Source of the DNA: Weissella confusa | GTDB lineage: Bacteria > Bacillota > Bacilli > Lactobacillales > Lactobacillaceae | Length of the DNA stretch: 64,000 nt | Assembly (NCBI GenBank): GCA_014332815.1 | Contig: JACSZT010000008.1 | Coordinates: 120,988 to 184,987, forward strand | Direction of reading: 5' to 3' | Shown: positions 1 through 8,761 of the stretch, in pieces | How positions within the stretch are numbered: position 1 is the first letter of the stretch | Layout: each line of letters opens with the position of its first letter | Translations under genes and position numbers: made by a program | Notes under the pieces: generated by a model | Told to the model about the DNA's origin: nothing | What the model saw: only the letters and a program-made list of their open reading frames with translations | Databases searched by the model: none

Positions 1-117
1 TTAAAGTCCGCCATAACTAACTATGTCTATTACTACAACAATAAGCGGATAAAAACAAAACTGGCCGGAAGAACTCCGGTTCAATACCGAAATCTTTCCG
101 ACCAGTTAGCCGCTTAA
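1..117 (+). CDS. IS3-family transposase OrfB, C-terminal fragment
   Basis: Frame 1 is open from the window edge to the TAA at 115-117 and encodes about 38 residues. They include YYYNNKRIKTKLAGRTPVQY, the conserved end of IS150/IS3-group OrfB integrases (YYNNxRIxxKLxGxxPxxYR). The DDE catalytic core lies upstream, outside the window. The large hairpin at about 58-107 lies wholly inside this coding stretch and is probably not an independent RNA. The fragment is partial because of the window edge; nothing in it suggests decay. Confidence 0.85.
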   Translation, partial: LKSAITNYVYYYNNKRIKTKLAGRTPVQYRNLSDQLAA

Positions 118-147
118 ACGTCACTCCAATTTTCGGGGTTCAGTTCA
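1..147 (+). mobile_element. Right end of an IS3-family (IS150-like) insertion sequence, cut by the window start
   Basis: The first 117 bases encode the C-terminus of an IS3-type transposase. About 30 bases later comes an IS3-like terminal sequence ending TTCGGGGTTCAGTTCA at 132-147. Read inward from 147 on the minus strand it begins TGAACTGAACCCC, the usual TG-start of IS3-family termini. Only the right end is visible, so copy number, intactness and target duplication cannot be judged. It sits just past the plsY terminator, where insertion should be harmless. Confidence 0.8.
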
Positions 148-153
148 AGCAGG

Positions 154-195
154 GCTTTTTATTATGATATTGACACAGGGTGCATAATAAAAAGC
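154..195. repeat. Perfect 13-bp inverted repeat between the IS end and the plsY terminator
   Basis: GCTTTTTATTATG at 154-166 is the exact reverse complement of CATAATAAAAAGC at 183-195, with 16 nt between. The right arm overlaps the U-tract side of the plsY terminator, so the two structures could compete. It begins 7 bases beyond the IS end. It may be a second termination structure for plsY, or a duplicated terminator arm produced by an insertion or rearrangement. Confidence 0.6.
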
Positions 196-221
196 ACAAC
201 TACGAGTTGTAGCCGTGCTTG
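186..221 (-). terminator. Rho-independent terminator of plsY
   Basis: Read on the minus strand: AAGCAC, an inner CTAC/GTAG stem, GTGCTT, then a T-rich tail (TTTTTATTATG). It lies just past the plsY stop codon. Confidence 0.75.
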
Positions 222-237
222 TGTTGAATAGTTGTGG

Positions 238-867
238 TTAGTTTTTTGATTGGCTGCGCCAGTAACCAAGGCCCCAGTGAACCATTGATTCTGTGCCGTT
301 TTTAATACGGACAATGTTTTCACGGTGACGGTAGAAGACGAAAATCGTCAACGCGAAGGCGATAATTGATAACAACCAATCGTGCAACCAAAAGATTGAT
401 AGCAACGTAACCAGGGTGAACCCAATCATTGACGCCATTGATACCATACTGGTTAGCAAGATAACGGTTAGGAAAATCGCAAACGCAATTACAAACATCG
501 TTGGGTTGTACATCAATAGCACACCCATTGAGGTTGCAACGGCCTTACCGCCCTTGAAGCCAATCCACATCGAGAAGGTGTGACCGAGGATGGCGCCAAG
601 GCCGACAACCATAACTGTCCAAGCGGGCGCCGGTCCCCAGATGTACGCCATTAGGGCACCAACTGATCCCTTGAAGATATCAAGTAGTAGTACGGCGACA
701 CCAGCACGGGTACCCAACACACGGAAAGTGTTGGTTGTGCCGATGTTTCCTGAGCCGAGCTTTAGGATGTTCTTCTTATAGAACAACATGCCAATCCAAT
801 AACCAAATGGCATTGATCCAAAAAAGTAGGCTAACAAAAAACTTATGACAAAATGAAAAATCGTCAA
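238..867 (-). CDS. plsY: Glycerol-3-phosphate acyltransferase PlsY
   Basis: Membrane enzyme that transfers the acyl group of acyl-phosphate to glycerol-3-phosphate, the first acylation of phospholipid synthesis. The 209-residue product has the family length and several hydrophobic helices. Conserved PlsY signatures are visible: GSMPFGYWIG near the N-terminus, GSGNIGTTN (about 39-47) and GFKGGKAVATSMG (about 102-114), the latter two being phosphate and acyl-phosphate loops of the family. The start is TTG: a strong AAGGAG lies 8 nt upstream on the minus strand and there is no nearby ATG. It is divergent from parE-parC, a conserved Firmicutes arrangement that helps identify those genes as ParE/ParC rather than GyrB/GyrA. 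Confidence 0.95.
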   Translation of the reverse strand: MTIFHFVISFLLAYFFGSMPFGYWIGMLFYKKNILKLGSGNIGTTNTFRVLGTRAGVAVLLLDIFKGSVGALMAYIWGPAPAWTVMVVGLGAILGHTFSMWIGFKGGKAVATSMGVLLMYNPTMFVIAFAIFLTVILLTSMVSMASMIGFTLVTLLSIFWLHDWLLSIIAFALTIFVFYRHRENIVRIKNGTESMVHWGLGYWRSQSKN

Positions 868-1091
868 GATGAATACTCCTTATAAAATAGTATTAAATAG
901 AATAATTGCTATCTGTTTCAAATAACAGAACAGTTAATATATTACCACGATTGAAACACCAGTTACCTTTAAATTTATTTAACACTATTGCAACTAGAGC
1001 CTTTGTTGGGCTATTATGAAGAACGGAACGCTTTGAAAAAGAAATTTTTCACGTAAGACGACAGATTAAAAAAGCAAGAAGGGAAGCGTCC

Positions 1092-3110
1092 ATGGCAAAC
1101 AAGAATACTTATTCGGATGATTCCATTACAGTCCTTGAAGGATTGGAGGCGGTTCGCAAGCGACCAGGAATGTACATCGGTTCAACTGATGGCAAAGGCT
1201 TGCACCACTTAGTTTATGAAATTTTTGACAACGCAGTCGATGAAGCATTGGCTGGGTTTGGTGATGAAATTAACGTGACGATTCATGCCGACAACGCGAT
1301 TACGGTTGTCGATCACGGTCGTGGTATGCCCGTCGGAATGCACGCTTCAGGAAAGCCAACCCCCGAAGTCATTTTGACAGTGCTACACGCTGGTGGAAAG
1401 TTTGGTCAAGGTGGTTACAAGACATCTGGCGGCTTGCACGGTGTTGGATCATCAGTTGTTAACGCCTTGTCAACGAGCCTAACAGTTACCATCGTACGTG
1501 ACGGTCAAAAGTACCAAGAGCACTTTATTAACGGTGGTCATCCTGACGGTACGTTGAACAAGTTGGGGAAAACAAAGGAATCAAACGGTACAACGGTGAC
1601 GTTTAAGCCAGATCCTGCAATTTTTTCAACGACAATCTATAACTTCGACGTATTGGCCGAACGTTTGCGCGAATCAGCCTTTTTGTTGCGTGATGTCAAG
1701 ATTACCTTGACGGATGAGCGCGCTGGTCAAGAACGTTCTGAAGAATACCACTACCCAGAAGGTATTAAGGCGTTCGTTAGCTACTTGAACGAAGACAAAG
1801 ACACGCTAGGCGACATCATGTACTTTGATGGGTTTGCCCAAGGTGTCGAGGTTGAAGTTGCTGCCCAATACAATGACGGTTATTCAGAAACGACGATGTC
1901 ATTTGTCAACAATGTGCGCACGCCAGATGGTGGTACTCACGAAGCTGGTTTGCGTTCAGCCTGGACAAAGGCGTTTAATGAATACGCTCGCAAGGTTAAC
2001 TTGTTGAAGGATAAAGACAAGAATCTAGAAGGTTCTGACGTCCGTGAAGGTCTTTCAGCGGTTATTTCTTTGCGTATTCCAGAAGAGCTGTTGCAATTCG
2101 AAGGTCAAACCAAGGACAAGTTGGGAACACCTGAAGCCCGTTCAATCGTGGATGGGGTTGTTTCTGAACAACTTGGTTTCTACTTGATGGAGAATGGTGA
2201 ATTCTCACAAAGCTTGATTCGTAAGGCATTGCGTGCCCGTGAAGCGCGTGAAGCTGCCCGTAAGGCTCGTGAAGAAGCCCGTTCAGGTAAGAAGAAGGGG
2301 AAGACGGAACGCTTGCTATCAGGTAAGCTAACGCCTGCCCAATCTAAGAATGCTGCCCAAAATGAATTGTTCCTGGTTGAGGGTGACTCAGCCGGTGGTT
2401 CAGCTAAGCAAGGACGTGACCGTAAGTTCCAAGCTATTTTGCCATTGCGTGGTAAGGTCTTGAACACGGAAAAGGCCAAGTTGGCTGACATTATGAAGAA
2501 CGAAGAAATCTCAACCATCATCTATACGATTGGTGCTGGGGTTGGACCTGAGTTTAACGTTGATGACGCTAATTACGATAAGGTTATTATCATGACTGAC
2601 GCGGACGATGACGGTGCACACATTCAAACGCTTTTGTTGACGTTCTTCTACAAGTACATGCGCCCATTGATTGACGCTGGTAAGGTTTATATTGCCTTGC
2701 CACCGCTATACATGTTGCGTAAGGGAACTGGTAAGAAGCAGTCAATTGAATACGCTTGGACGGATTCACAATTGGCTGAAGCGGAAAAGAAGATTGGCCG
2801 CGGATACACATTGCAACGATTCAAGGGACTTGGTGAAATGAACGCCGAGCAACTTTGGGCAACGACAATGGATCCAGCCCAACGTACACTAATTCGTGTC
2901 ACAATTGACGATGCTATGTTGGCTGAAAAGCGCGTAACAACGTTGATGGGTGATAAGGTTGAACCACGTCGTAAGTGGATCGAAGCCAACGTTGCCTTTA
3001 CCTTGGCTGAAGAAGGAAACACGCTGCTAGAAGATGATGCAGATGTTGCTGAGACAGCAGAGGCTGAAGATGATTTTGTTGCGCCAGTCATTGAGACTTG
3101 GCAAGACTAG
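1092..3110 (+). CDS. parE: DNA topoisomerase IV subunit B
   Basis: ATPase subunit of topoisomerase IV, which decatenates sister chromosomes with ParC. The GHKL ATPase motifs are clear: EIFDNAVDEALAG near residue 50, GRGMPVG near 80 and GGLHGVGSSVVN near 120. The TOPRIM motifs follow: LVEGDSAGG near 430 and DADDDGAHI near 500. Length (672) is normal for ParE. The C-terminus ends in an acidic tail. The ATG is preceded by an AAGGG site. parC follows after 17 nt, so the two are cotranscribed. Adjacency to plsY favours ParE over GyrB. Confidence 0.96.
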   Translation: MANKNTYSDDSITVLEGLEAVRKRPGMYIGSTDGKGLHHLVYEIFDNAVDEALAGFGDEINVTIHADNAITVVDHGRGMPVGMHASGKPTPEVILTVLHAGGKFGQGGYKTSGGLHGVGSSVVNALSTSLTVTIVRDGQKYQEHFINGGHPDGTLNKLGKTKESNGTTVTFKPDPAIFSTTIYNFDVLAERLRESAFLLRDVKITLTDERAGQERSEEYHYPEGIKAFVSYLNEDKDTLGDIMYFDGFAQGVEVEVAAQYNDGYSETTMSFVNNVRTPDGGTHEAGLRSAWTKAFNEYARKVNLLKDKDKNLEGSDVREGLSAVISLRIPEELLQFEGQTKDKLGTPEARSIVDGVVSEQLGFYLMENGEFSQSLIRKALRAREAREAARKAREEARSGKKKGKTERLLSGKLTPAQSKNAAQNELFLVEGDSAGGSAKQGRDRKFQAILPLRGKVLNTEKAKLADIMKNEEISTIIYTIGAGVGPEFNVDDANYDKVIIMTDADDDGAHIQTLLLTFFYKYMRPLIDAGKVYIALPPLYMLRKGTGKKQSIEYAWTDSQLAEAEKKIGRGYTLQRFKGLGEMNAEQLWATTMDPAQRTLIRVTIDDAMLAEKRVTTLMGDKVEPRRKWIEANVAFTLAEEGNTLLEDDADVAETAEAEDDFVAPVIETWQD

Positions 3111-3127
3111 AAGGGATTTGAAACTGA

Positions 3128-5587
3128 ATGGTTGAAGTAGGAAACATTCAAGAGCTCAGCCTAGAAGCGGTGATGGGTGACCGATTTGGTCGCTACTCAA
3201 AGTACATCATTCAAGAACGTGCTTTGCCTGACATCCGTGACGGTTTGAAGCCCGTACAACGTCGTATTTTGTATGCGATGAACAAAGATGGAAATACCTA
3301 TGACAAGCAGTTCCGAAAGTCTGCTAAGTCTGTCGGAAACGTCATGGGTAATTTCCACCCGCACGGTGACTCATCAATTTATGAGGCTCTTGTGCGTATG
3401 TCACAAGACTGGAAGTTGCGTGCACCACTAATTGAAATGCACGGAAACAATGGATCAATTGATAATGATCCGCCTGCCGCAATGCGTTACACCGAGGCAC
3501 GTTTGTCAAAGCTTGCCGGTGAAATGCTACGCGATTTGGAAAAAGACACGGTTGAGATGGTACTTAACTTCGATGATACGGAGTACGAGCCAACTGTTTT
3601 GCCAGCTCACTTCCCAAATCTGCTGGTAAACGGGGCAACGGGAATCTCAGCCGGTTATGCGACGGATATTCCACCGCACAACTTGGGTGAAGTAATCGAT
3701 GCTTTGGTTTACTTGCTCGCGCACCCTAAGGCGTCTTTGGATGATTTGATGCAATTCGTTGTGGGACCTGATTTCCCAACGGGTGGTATTATCCAAGGTG
3801 CTGATGGTATTCGATCAGCTTATGAAAACGGTCGTGGTCGCATTATTGTGCGTTCAAAGACCGAAATTAAGCCATTGAAGGGTGGCAAGTCTCAAATTGA
3901 GATTTCAGAGATTCCGTACGAAGTGAACAAGGCTGCCTTGGTCAAGAAGATTGATGAAATCCGTTTGAACAAGGATGTGGCCGGTATCACTGAAGTGCGT
4001 GATGAATCTGACCGTGAAGGTTTGTCAATTGCTATCGAGTTGAACAAGGATGCTAATGCAGAAGGTATTTTGGCTTACTTGTTCAAGAAGACAGACTTGC
4101 AAGTGACGTATAACTTCAACATGGTTGCCATTCACAACCAACGCCCTGAGCGTGTTGGCTTGAAGACGGCTTTGGAAGCCTTCTTGGAGCACCAAGTTGA
4201 AATTATTACGAAGCGTACGCAATTCGATTTGAAGAAAGCACAAGATCGCCAACACATTGTGACTGGTTTGATTAAGGCCCTTTCAATCTTGGATGAAGTG
4301 ATTGCCACAATTCGCGGTTCTAAGGATCGTAAGGACGCTAAGCAAAACTTGATCGATAGCTATGACTTCACTGAGCCTCAAGCTGAAGCCATTGTGATGT
4401 TGCAATTGTACCGTTTGACGAATACTGACGTGACGCAATTGCAAGCTGAGTTTGAAGACTTGGCTAACAAGATTGCGAACTACAACGAAATTTTGTCAGA
4501 CCCTAAGGCGTTGCGTAAGGTCTTGAAGGCTGAATTGCAAGCCATCAAGAAGGAATACAACACGCCACGCCGCACGTCAATTGAGGCTGAAGTACAAGAG
4601 CTTAAGATTGACCAAACTGTTACGGTTGCTGATGAAGACGTTGTGATGTTGGTTTCACGTGCTGGTTACGTGAAGCGTGCCTCAGTGCGTTCTTACACGG
4701 CATCTGGTGATGAAAATGGTTTGCGTGATGATGACGAACCAGTCTTTGTTGAAAAGGTGAATACGCTACAACACGCGTTTATCTTCACGAACAAGGGTAA
4801 TGTGATTTATCGTCCAGTCCACGAGTTGCCAGAATTTAAGTGGAAGGACGCTGGTGAGCACTTGTCACAAACAATTACTGGCTTGGCCAATGATGAAGTT
4901 GTGATTGATGTGCGCATTATGTCATCTGTTGATAACATGGCTGGTGAATGGGTCGTGGCAACAAGCGATGGTTTGATTAAGCGTACGCCGTTCGCTGATT
5001 TGGCGCCACGTAGCACGTACAAGAAGAAGGCAACCATGTTAATCAAGTTGAAGAGTGACGACGCAACCGTTGTCGGCTTGGAATTGATTGACGATAAGAA
5101 GCTAGTGGGCAAGTCGGTTGTGTTGGCTTCAGAAAATGCCATGGGACTACGTTACTCACTCGACGAAGTGCCAACGACTGGTAATCGTACGGCTGGTGTT
5201 AAGGCAATGAACCTTGAAGCGGGTGATCGTGTGGTTAAGATGGCCGTTGCAACTGATAAGCAAGCGATTGCGGTTGTTTCAAACCGCGGTGCATTCAAGT
5301 GGATGCCGGTTACTGAAATTTCAGCAACCAGTCGCGGTCGCAAGGGTGTTGCGATTATGCGTGAGTTGAAGAAGGATCCACATCGCATTGCAGCGATGAT
5401 GGTTGTTGATGTACATGAACCAACACCATTAACGGTGATGACGGATCGTGATAAGCAATTCGATATTTCACCAAAGGATCACCCAATGGGACAACGTTAC
5501 AGTAATGGTAGCTTTATCATTGATGTCGAAGCAGCTGGTACGCCAGTTCGCATGCACGCTTATGTGCAACCATTGGTTTTGAATTAA
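3128..5587 (+). CDS. parC: DNA topoisomerase IV subunit A
   Basis: Breakage-rejoining subunit of topoisomerase IV. The catalytic tyrosine is Tyr121 in AAMRYTEARL, and the HPHGDSSIYEALVRM motif starts at residue 77. The positions usually mutated in quinolone-resistant ParC (Ser82 and acidic Glu86 here) keep a serine and an acidic residue, so nothing in this motif suggests resistance. The C-terminal part carries beta-pinwheel repeats seen as GYVKRA, GNVIYR, GLIKRT and GAFKWM blades. Length 819 fits ParC. It ends just before a strong terminator, closing the parEC operon. Confidence 0.96.
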   Translation: MVEVGNIQELSLEAVMGDRFGRYSKYIIQERALPDIRDGLKPVQRRILYAMNKDGNTYDKQFRKSAKSVGNVMGNFHPHGDSSIYEALVRMSQDWKLRAPLIEMHGNNGSIDNDPPAAMRYTEARLSKLAGEMLRDLEKDTVEMVLNFDDTEYEPTVLPAHFPNLLVNGATGISAGYATDIPPHNLGEVIDALVYLLAHPKASLDDLMQFVVGPDFPTGGIIQGADGIRSAYENGRGRIIVRSKTEIKPLKGGKSQIEISEIPYEVNKAALVKKIDEIRLNKDVAGITEVRDESDREGLSIAIELNKDANAEGILAYLFKKTDLQVTYNFNMVAIHNQRPERVGLKTALEAFLEHQVEIITKRTQFDLKKAQDRQHIVTGLIKALSILDEVIATIRGSKDRKDAKQNLIDSYDFTEPQAEAIVMLQLYRLTNTDVTQLQAEFEDLANKIANYNEILSDPKALRKVLKAELQAIKKEYNTPRRTSIEAEVQELKIDQTVTVADEDVVMLVSRAGYVKRASVRSYTASGDENGLRDDDEPVFVEKVNTLQHAFIFTNKGNVIYRPVHELPEFKWKDAGEHLSQTITGLANDEVVIDVRIMSSVDNMAGEWVVATSDGLIKRTPFADLAPRSTYKKKATMLIKLKSDDATVVGLELIDDKKLVGKSVVLASENAMGLRYSLDEVPTTGNRTAGVKAMNLEAGDRVVKMAVATDKQAIAVVSNRGAFKWMPVTEISATSRGRKGVAIMRELKKDPHRIAAMMVVDVHEPTPLTVMTDRDKQFDISPKDHPMGQRYSNGSFIIDVEAAGTPVRMHAYVQPLVLN

Positions 5588-5592
5588 TCATT

Positions 5593-5631
5593 AAACACAC
5601 CGTTAGCACTGTGCTGACGGTGTGTTTTTTT
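5593..5631 (+). terminator. Terminator of parE-parC
   Basis: Long stem of about 15 bp (ACACACCGTTAGCAC paired with GTGCTGACGGTGTGT) followed by seven T residues. Confidence 0.95.
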
Positions 5632-5731
5632 GATATAACCAATACTTTTTTACCAATTTACGTGCCTACACCTTAAAAATGTTGTATAGTTAATACATTG
5701 AAATAACAAAAAGAAATTGGAGATTTATCTG

Positions 5732-6658
5732 ATGGCTAAGATGTTGGTTTTCGGACACCAAAACCCTGACACAGACACGATTGCTTCAGCATTCGCTGCG
5801 TCATACTTGTTGAACAAGGCATACAACCAAGACACTGAAGCAGTGGCTTTGGGTACGCCTAACGCAGAAACGCAATTCGCATTGAACTACTTCAAGGTTG
5901 ACGCTCCTCGCGTAATCGAGTCAGCTGACACTGAAGAAGTTGTCTTGGTTGACCACAACGAGGCCGCACAATCAGTTGCTAACATTGCTGACGTAACTGT
6001 TTACGGTGTATACGATCACCACAAGATTAACTTCTCATCAGCTGCACCTTTGTACTTCCTTAACAAGCCTTGGGGTTCTGTAGCAACTGTTTTGTACTAC
6101 GAATTCCAAACGCTTAACGTTGAAATTCCTGCAGAAATCGCTGGTATGATGGCATCAGCTATCATCTCTGACACTTTGTTGTTGAAGAGCCCAACGACGA
6201 CGCCAATGGACAAGCCTGCTTTGGAGGCTTTGGCAAAGATTGCTGGTTTGGAAGACTACGAAGCATACGGTTTGGAAATGTTGAAGGCCGGTACTGACTT
6301 GTCATCACGTTCAGCTAAGGAATTGATTGACGGCGACGCAAAGTCATTCGAATTGAATGGTTCAACGGTTCGCATCGGTCAAGTTAACACGGTTGACGTT
6401 GAAGATGTCTTCTCACGTCGTGATGAAGTTGTTGCCGCAATGGAAGCTGAAATGGCTGAAGAAGGCTACAACACGTTTGTCTTTGTTGTAACGAACATCT
6501 TGGATTCAGATTCAGATATCTTGGTCTTGGGTGACAACTTGGACAAGGTTGAAGCAGCCTTTGACGTGAAGTTGGCTGATGGCCGTGCTTCATTGCCAGG
6601 TGTTGTTTCACGTAAGAAGCAAGTGGTTCCACCACTTACTGACGCGTTCAACGCATAA
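5732..6658 (+). CDS. ppaC: Manganese-dependent inorganic pyrophosphatase (family II)
   Basis: Hydrolyses pyrophosphate and so pulls nucleic acid and aminoacyl-tRNA synthesis forward. The DHH/DHHA2 architecture is evident. The first metal motif is GHQNPDTDTIASA (His9, Asp13, Asp15); VDHNE and DHHK supply further metal ligands; a DHHA2 domain with SRKKQ near the C-terminus binds substrate. Start chosen at ATG 5732, giving 308 residues as usual for the family. The longer frame from TTG 5717 would run through the GGAG Shine-Dalgarno site, which lies 9 nt before the ATG. It is a single-gene unit that shares a bidirectional terminator with busR. Confidence 0.95.
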   Translation: MAKMLVFGHQNPDTDTIASAFAASYLLNKAYNQDTEAVALGTPNAETQFALNYFKVDAPRVIESADTEEVVLVDHNEAAQSVANIADVTVYGVYDHHKINFSSAAPLYFLNKPWGSVATVLYYEFQTLNVEIPAEIAGMMASAIISDTLLLKSPTTTPMDKPALEALAKIAGLEDYEAYGLEMLKAGTDLSSRSAKELIDGDAKSFELNGSTVRIGQVNTVDVEDVFSRRDEVVAAMEAEMAEEGYNTFVFVVTNILDSDSDILVLGDNLDKVEAAFDVKLADGRASLPGVVSRKKQVVPPLTDAFNA

Positions 6659-6671
6659 TTAATAGTAAAAC

Positions 6672-6707
6672 AAAAGACGAGCAAGAATTTAGTTCTTGCT
6701 CGTCTTT
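6672..6707. terminator. Bidirectional terminator shared by ppaC (+) and busR (-)
   Basis: Stem AAAAGACGAGCAAGAA/TTCTTGCTCGTCTTTT with a 5-nt loop. It has T-runs on both strands and abuts the busR stop codon at 6708-6710. Confidence 0.93.
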
Positions 6708-7328
6708 TTAATTGCTGTAAAAGAAGTTATAGACGTTCTGCACGCTGTTTTCATCCCCAACAAAATACAACGTGTCGCCTTGATGAATTTTGGCGTAAGG
6801 GCCAGGAGAGATAACTAACTTCTCTTCGTGGGCGATACCAACCAAAGTGGTGCCGGTTTGGTGCCAAAAATTCAGTTCACTCAAAGACTTATCGAATAAA
6901 ATTGACGGCTCGGTGAGCTCTAATTCAAAGGGGGTTAACGGGTTGTGCTGCTGATAGTGCTGTGATTGATCAACAAAGTGCTGTAAATCTTTACTCAAGG
7001 CATCCAAACCGGCTTGTTGGGCCTTAATTTGCTCTGTAAGAGAGATTTGCAGGTCTTGTAACCCATTAACCTCTGTTTCGCTCTCGACGAACTTTTGGGC
7101 CTTCTGGCGGGAAACAACCTTAGCGCCACTGCCATGCATGGTTTCAACAATGCCCAGATCACCAAGCACACTAATGGCACGCCGGGCTGTTTCTGATGAC
7201 ACACCATATGTCGTGGCCAAAGTTGAACGGGCGTGAATTTTTTCACCGACCTTGAGTTGGTTAGCGCTAATTTGTTCAGCGATGCGTAATGCAATCACCC
7301 GATAGCGAGGCTGCTTTAGTCCGGCCAT
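6708..7328 (-). CDS. busR: c-di-AMP-responsive repressor BusR (GntR-type HTH plus RCK_C domain)
   Basis: The 206-residue protein has a winged-helix GntR domain (about 1-75; ARSTLATTYGVSSETARRAI is the HTH), a predicted coiled-coil linker (about 78-120, Leu/Gln rich) and a C-terminal RCK_C/TrkA-C domain (about 130-206, ending GDTLYFVGDENSVQNVYNFF). This combination defines BusR of lactococci and streptococci, which represses the busA betaine importer when bound to c-di-AMP. It is divergent from busAA-busAB and an inverted repeat covers the busA promoter. Start: ATG with GGAGG 6 nt upstream. Identification rests on architecture plus context; ligand binding is inferred. Confidence 0.92.
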   Translation of the reverse strand: MAGLKQPRYRVIALRIAEQISANQLKVGEKIHARSTLATTYGVSSETARRAISVLGDLGIVETMHGSGAKVVSRQKAQKFVESETEVNGLQDLQISLTEQIKAQQAGLDALSKDLQHFVDQSQHYQQHNPLTPFELELTEPSILFDKSLSELNFWHQTGTTLVGIAHEEKLVISPGPYAKIHQGDTLYFVGDENSVQNVYNFFYSN

Positions 7329-7490
7329 GATATCCCTCCAAATCTAGAATACGTAATTAAGATAAGCATATCATATTCACTAATAATACGTTAATCAGAG
7401 CCTGACATAAATAATTGGTAGACCTACTTGTAAGCCTATCAAATTGGGGCGTGTCCCGGTTTTGGTACACGCTGGTCTACATAAACAAAT

Positions 7491-7534
7491 TTGACGCAAG
7501 TGACAACTTCATGTTTAAAATAGGGTTGTCACTT
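7491..7534 (+). promoter_or_regulatory. busA promoter with overlapping BusR operator-like inverted repeat
   Basis: AAGTGACAAC at 7498-7507 is repeated inverted as GTTGTCACTT at 7525-7534, a perfect 10-bp dyad with 17 nt between. It overlaps a plausible promoter (TTGACG at 7491, TAAAAT at 7516). The right arm also forms a smaller dyad, TCACTT/AAGTGA, with bases ending near 7545. The arms have AGTGAC character, which I recall from BusR targets. Binding by the adjacent BusR is inferred. Confidence 0.7.
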
Positions 7535-7579
7535 ATCGAAAGTGAGAGAAATTCGATCAAGTAGGAGGAATATGAAGAT

Positions 7580-8758
7580 ATGGCTAAGGTGGAAATTGAA
7601 CATCTTACCAAGATTTTTGGAAAACGCGTTAAGCCAGCCTTGCAAATGGTTCAGCAACAAGCGTCTAAAACAGAAATCTTGAAAAAGACGGGTGCGACAG
7701 TTGGGGTCTATGACGCGAACTTGTCCATCGAAGAAGGAGAAATTTTTGTCATCATGGGATTATCAGGATCGGGTAAGTCAACGCTTATTCGATTGTTGAA
7801 TCGTTTAATTGAGCCCACATCAGGGTCAATTAAGATTGATGGTGAAGACATCTCCACAATGTCGAAGGAACAATTGTTGGAAGTGCGACGCAAGAAAATG
7901 AGTATGGTCTTTCAAAGTTTTGGCTTGTTCCCACACCGTACAATTCTAGAGAACACGGAGTATGGTCTTGAGGTACAAGGTGTGCCAAAGGAAGAACGTC
8001 GCGAACGCGCTGAAAAGGCGCTCGATAATGCCAATTTGTTGGCGTTTAAGGATCAATATCCAAATCAATTGTCAGGTGGGATGCAGCAACGTGTCGGCTT
8101 GGCCCGTGCGTTGGCTAATAACCCTGAAATCTTATTGATGGATGAGGCTTTCTCAGCACTTGACCCGTTGATTCGTCGTGATATGCAAGATGAATTGTTG
8201 GATTTGCAAGCGAATGTTAGTCAAACAATTATCTTTATTTCCCACGACTTAAACGAGGCCCTACGTATTGGTGATCGCATTGCCATTATGAAGGATGGGC
8301 AAATTCAACAAGTCGGTACTGGAGAGGAAATTTTGACGGCACCGGCTAACGATTATGTCCGTGCGTTTATCGAAGATGTCGACCGTTCAAAGGTGCTAAC
8401 GGCTGAACGCATTATGATTCCGCCAATTACCACTAATATTGACGTTGATGGTCCGGCAGTGGCTTTGAAGAAGATGCGTACCGAAGAAGTGAGTGGGTTG
8501 GTTGCCGTCGATCGTCGTCGCCAATTCCAGGGGTTCATTAGCAGTGAAGATGCTTTACGTGCTCGTCGCGAAAACATCGGGTTGCGTGATGTGATGACTG
8601 AAATGCCAACGGTTGCCCGTGATATGTTGGTCGCCGACATCATGCCATTGATTTATGACGCACCGACACCACTGGCAGTGGTTGACAACGGGCGTTTGCT
8701 GGGCGTTATCATTCGTGGTCGTGTCCTAGAAGCGTTGTCTGAAACGGAGGTGCAATAA
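7580..8758 (+). CDS. busAA: Glycine betaine ABC transporter, ATP-binding subunit with CBS domains
   Basis: ATPase of the OpuA/BusA osmoprotectant importer. It has an N-terminal extension typical of OpuAA, Walker [10 protein letters not shown] (about 58-66), signature LSGGMQQR (about 163) and Walker [14 protein letters not shown] (about 185). A tandem CBS module (about 270-390) follows, which in the L. lactis homologue OpuA senses ionic strength and, in later work, c-di-AMP. Length 392. RBS AGGAGG before ATG 7580. busAB starts 3 nt after the stop. The gene is probably controlled by the divergent BusR. Confidence 0.95.
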   Translation: MAKVEIEHLTKIFGKRVKPALQMVQQQASKTEILKKTGATVGVYDANLSIEEGEIFVIMGLSGSGKSTLIRLLNRLIEPTSGSIKIDGEDISTMSKEQLLEVRRKKMSMVFQSFGLFPHRTILENTEYGLEVQGVPKEERRERAEKALDNANLLAFKDQYPNQLSGGMQQRVGLARALANNPEILLMDEAFSALDPLIRRDMQDELLDLQANVSQTIIFISHDLNEALRIGDRIAIMKDGQIQQVGTGEEILTAPANDYVRAFIEDVDRSKVLTAERIMIPPITTNIDVDGPAVALKKMRTEEVSGLVAVDRRRQFQGFISSEDALRARRENIGLRDVMTEMPTVARDMLVADIMPLIYDAPTPLAVVDNGRLLGVIIRGRVLEALSETEVQ

Positions 8759-8761
8759 CCG

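Noticed and set aside
58-110. Large GC-rich hairpin that looks like a terminator or small RNA
   Set aside because: It lies entirely within the reading frame encoding the conserved C-terminus of the IS3 transposase.
1021-1045. Possible cre site (AACGGAACGCTTTGA) before parE
   Set aside because: Matches only part of the CcpA consensus and parE is not an expected carbon-catabolite target.
7449-7472. GCGTGT/ACACGC hairpin between busR and busAA as a terminator
   Set aside because: No T-tract follows on either strand and no gene ends there; kept only as a note in the busA finding.
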